A stretch of DNA of 64,000 bases. Origin: Acuticoccus sediminis (GTDB taxonomy: Bacteria; Pseudomonadota; Alphaproteobacteria; Rhizobiales; Amorphaceae). Made by a program: the position numbers and the translations under genes. The first letter of the stretch is position 1; every line of letters starts with the position of its first letter. The notes below the pieces were generated by a model. That model was not told the origin of the DNA. It ran no database searches and saw only the letters and a list, made by a program, of their open reading frames with translations. Shown one piece after another: positions 63,932 to 64,000 of this stretch. The DNA lies in NCBI RefSeq assembly GCF_003258595.1, contig NZ_QHHQ01000003.1, positions 1 to 64,000 of the forward strand, given 5' to 3'.

Positions 63932-64000
63932 CAGGCGCGCTTCCAGGCAAAGCGCGTCTCCAGCCAGCGGCCGAAGATCACGACGGGGATGAAGAGGACG
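63931..64000 (-). CDS. ABC transporter permease, C-terminus only (partial)
   Basis: Only the last 22 codons are in the window. The end VLFIPVVIFGRWLETRFAWK followed by RA and a stop looks like the C-terminus of a second amino-acid permease subunit. It would precede the 31-codon frame and the complete permease in the same operon. Confidence 0.55.
   Translation of the reverse strand, partial: VLFIPVVIFGRWLETRFAWKRA

Overview
The window is very GC-rich, with strongly G/C-biased third codon positions. It looks like a chromosomal segment of an alphaproteobacterium, probably Hyphomicrobiales (Rhizobiales). Supporting signs are the glnB-glnA pair next to an NAD(P)HX repair gene, the order tRNA-Leu - trigger factor - clpP - clpX - lon - HU, a complete PhyR/NepR/EcfG general stress module with an HWE-type kinase, and GANTC (CcrM-type) sites. 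Most of the window is conserved core genome. There is no CRISPR array, insertion sequence, phage or rRNA operon. The bacterial Ku-LigD operon and the class II photolyase are accessory genes.

Layout. 1-6.5 kb (minus strand): the start of a D-2-hydroxyacid dehydrogenase, a small secreted protein, and a tightly overlapping dipeptide-type ABC transporter operon. In that operon DppC and DppD are fused, and a short MmcQ/YjbR-like gene (4524-4898) lies between the binding protein and DppB. 6.7-12.2 kb: FAD monooxygenase, a zf-CHCC protein, ETF-ubiquinone oxidoreductase, a family 4 uracil-DNA glycosylase, a metallophosphatase and a TauE/SafE exporter. 12.5-18.4 kb: a large MscK-like channel divergent from two coupled periplasmic binding proteins; the second carries a six-copy repeat linker. 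18.5-22.5 kb: NHEJ operon (Rho_N-like small protein, Ku, LigD) behind a stress-sigma-like inverted repeat. 22.5-30 kb: trehalose-6-phosphate synthase, succinate-semialdehyde dehydrogenase, a cation exchanger, an SDR and a GGDEF-EAL protein. 30.1-34.7 kb: cobalamin genes cobO, cobQ, cobD and cobC. 34.7-38 kb: an unknown membrane protein and a secreted RTX protein.

38-49.6 kb is housekeeping: glnA and glnB with a sigma-54/NtrC-like promoter, nnr, tRNA-Leu(UAG), tig with a His/Asp-rich tail, clpP, clpX, lon and hup. 49.6-59.1 kb is a stress region: AI-2E and YihY membrane proteins, CsbD, an HWE histidine kinase, a PNPOx-like protein, ecfG-nepR, phyR, a class II photolyase and a secreted protein. 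Several exact GGAAC-N16-CGTT motifs occur here, one of them symmetric and readable in both directions between nepR and phyR. 59.2-64 kb encodes hydantoin or cyclic-ureide catabolism: racemase, D-hydantoinase/dihydropyrimidinase, N-carbamoyl-D-amino acid hydrolase, a flavin reductase and amino-acid ABC permeases.

The main theme is EcfG-type general stress control. HWE kinase -> PhyR -> NepR -> EcfG is encoded in one block. Motifs matching its promoter also lie upstream of the secreted protein at 58543 and, less perfectly, upstream of Ku-LigD. Stress-associated functions (CsbD, photolyase, NHEJ, trehalose) are spread around it. The least explained items are the repeat-linker binding-protein pair beside the mechanosensitive channel, the long-period RTX protein, and the YjbR-like gene inside a peptide transporter operon.
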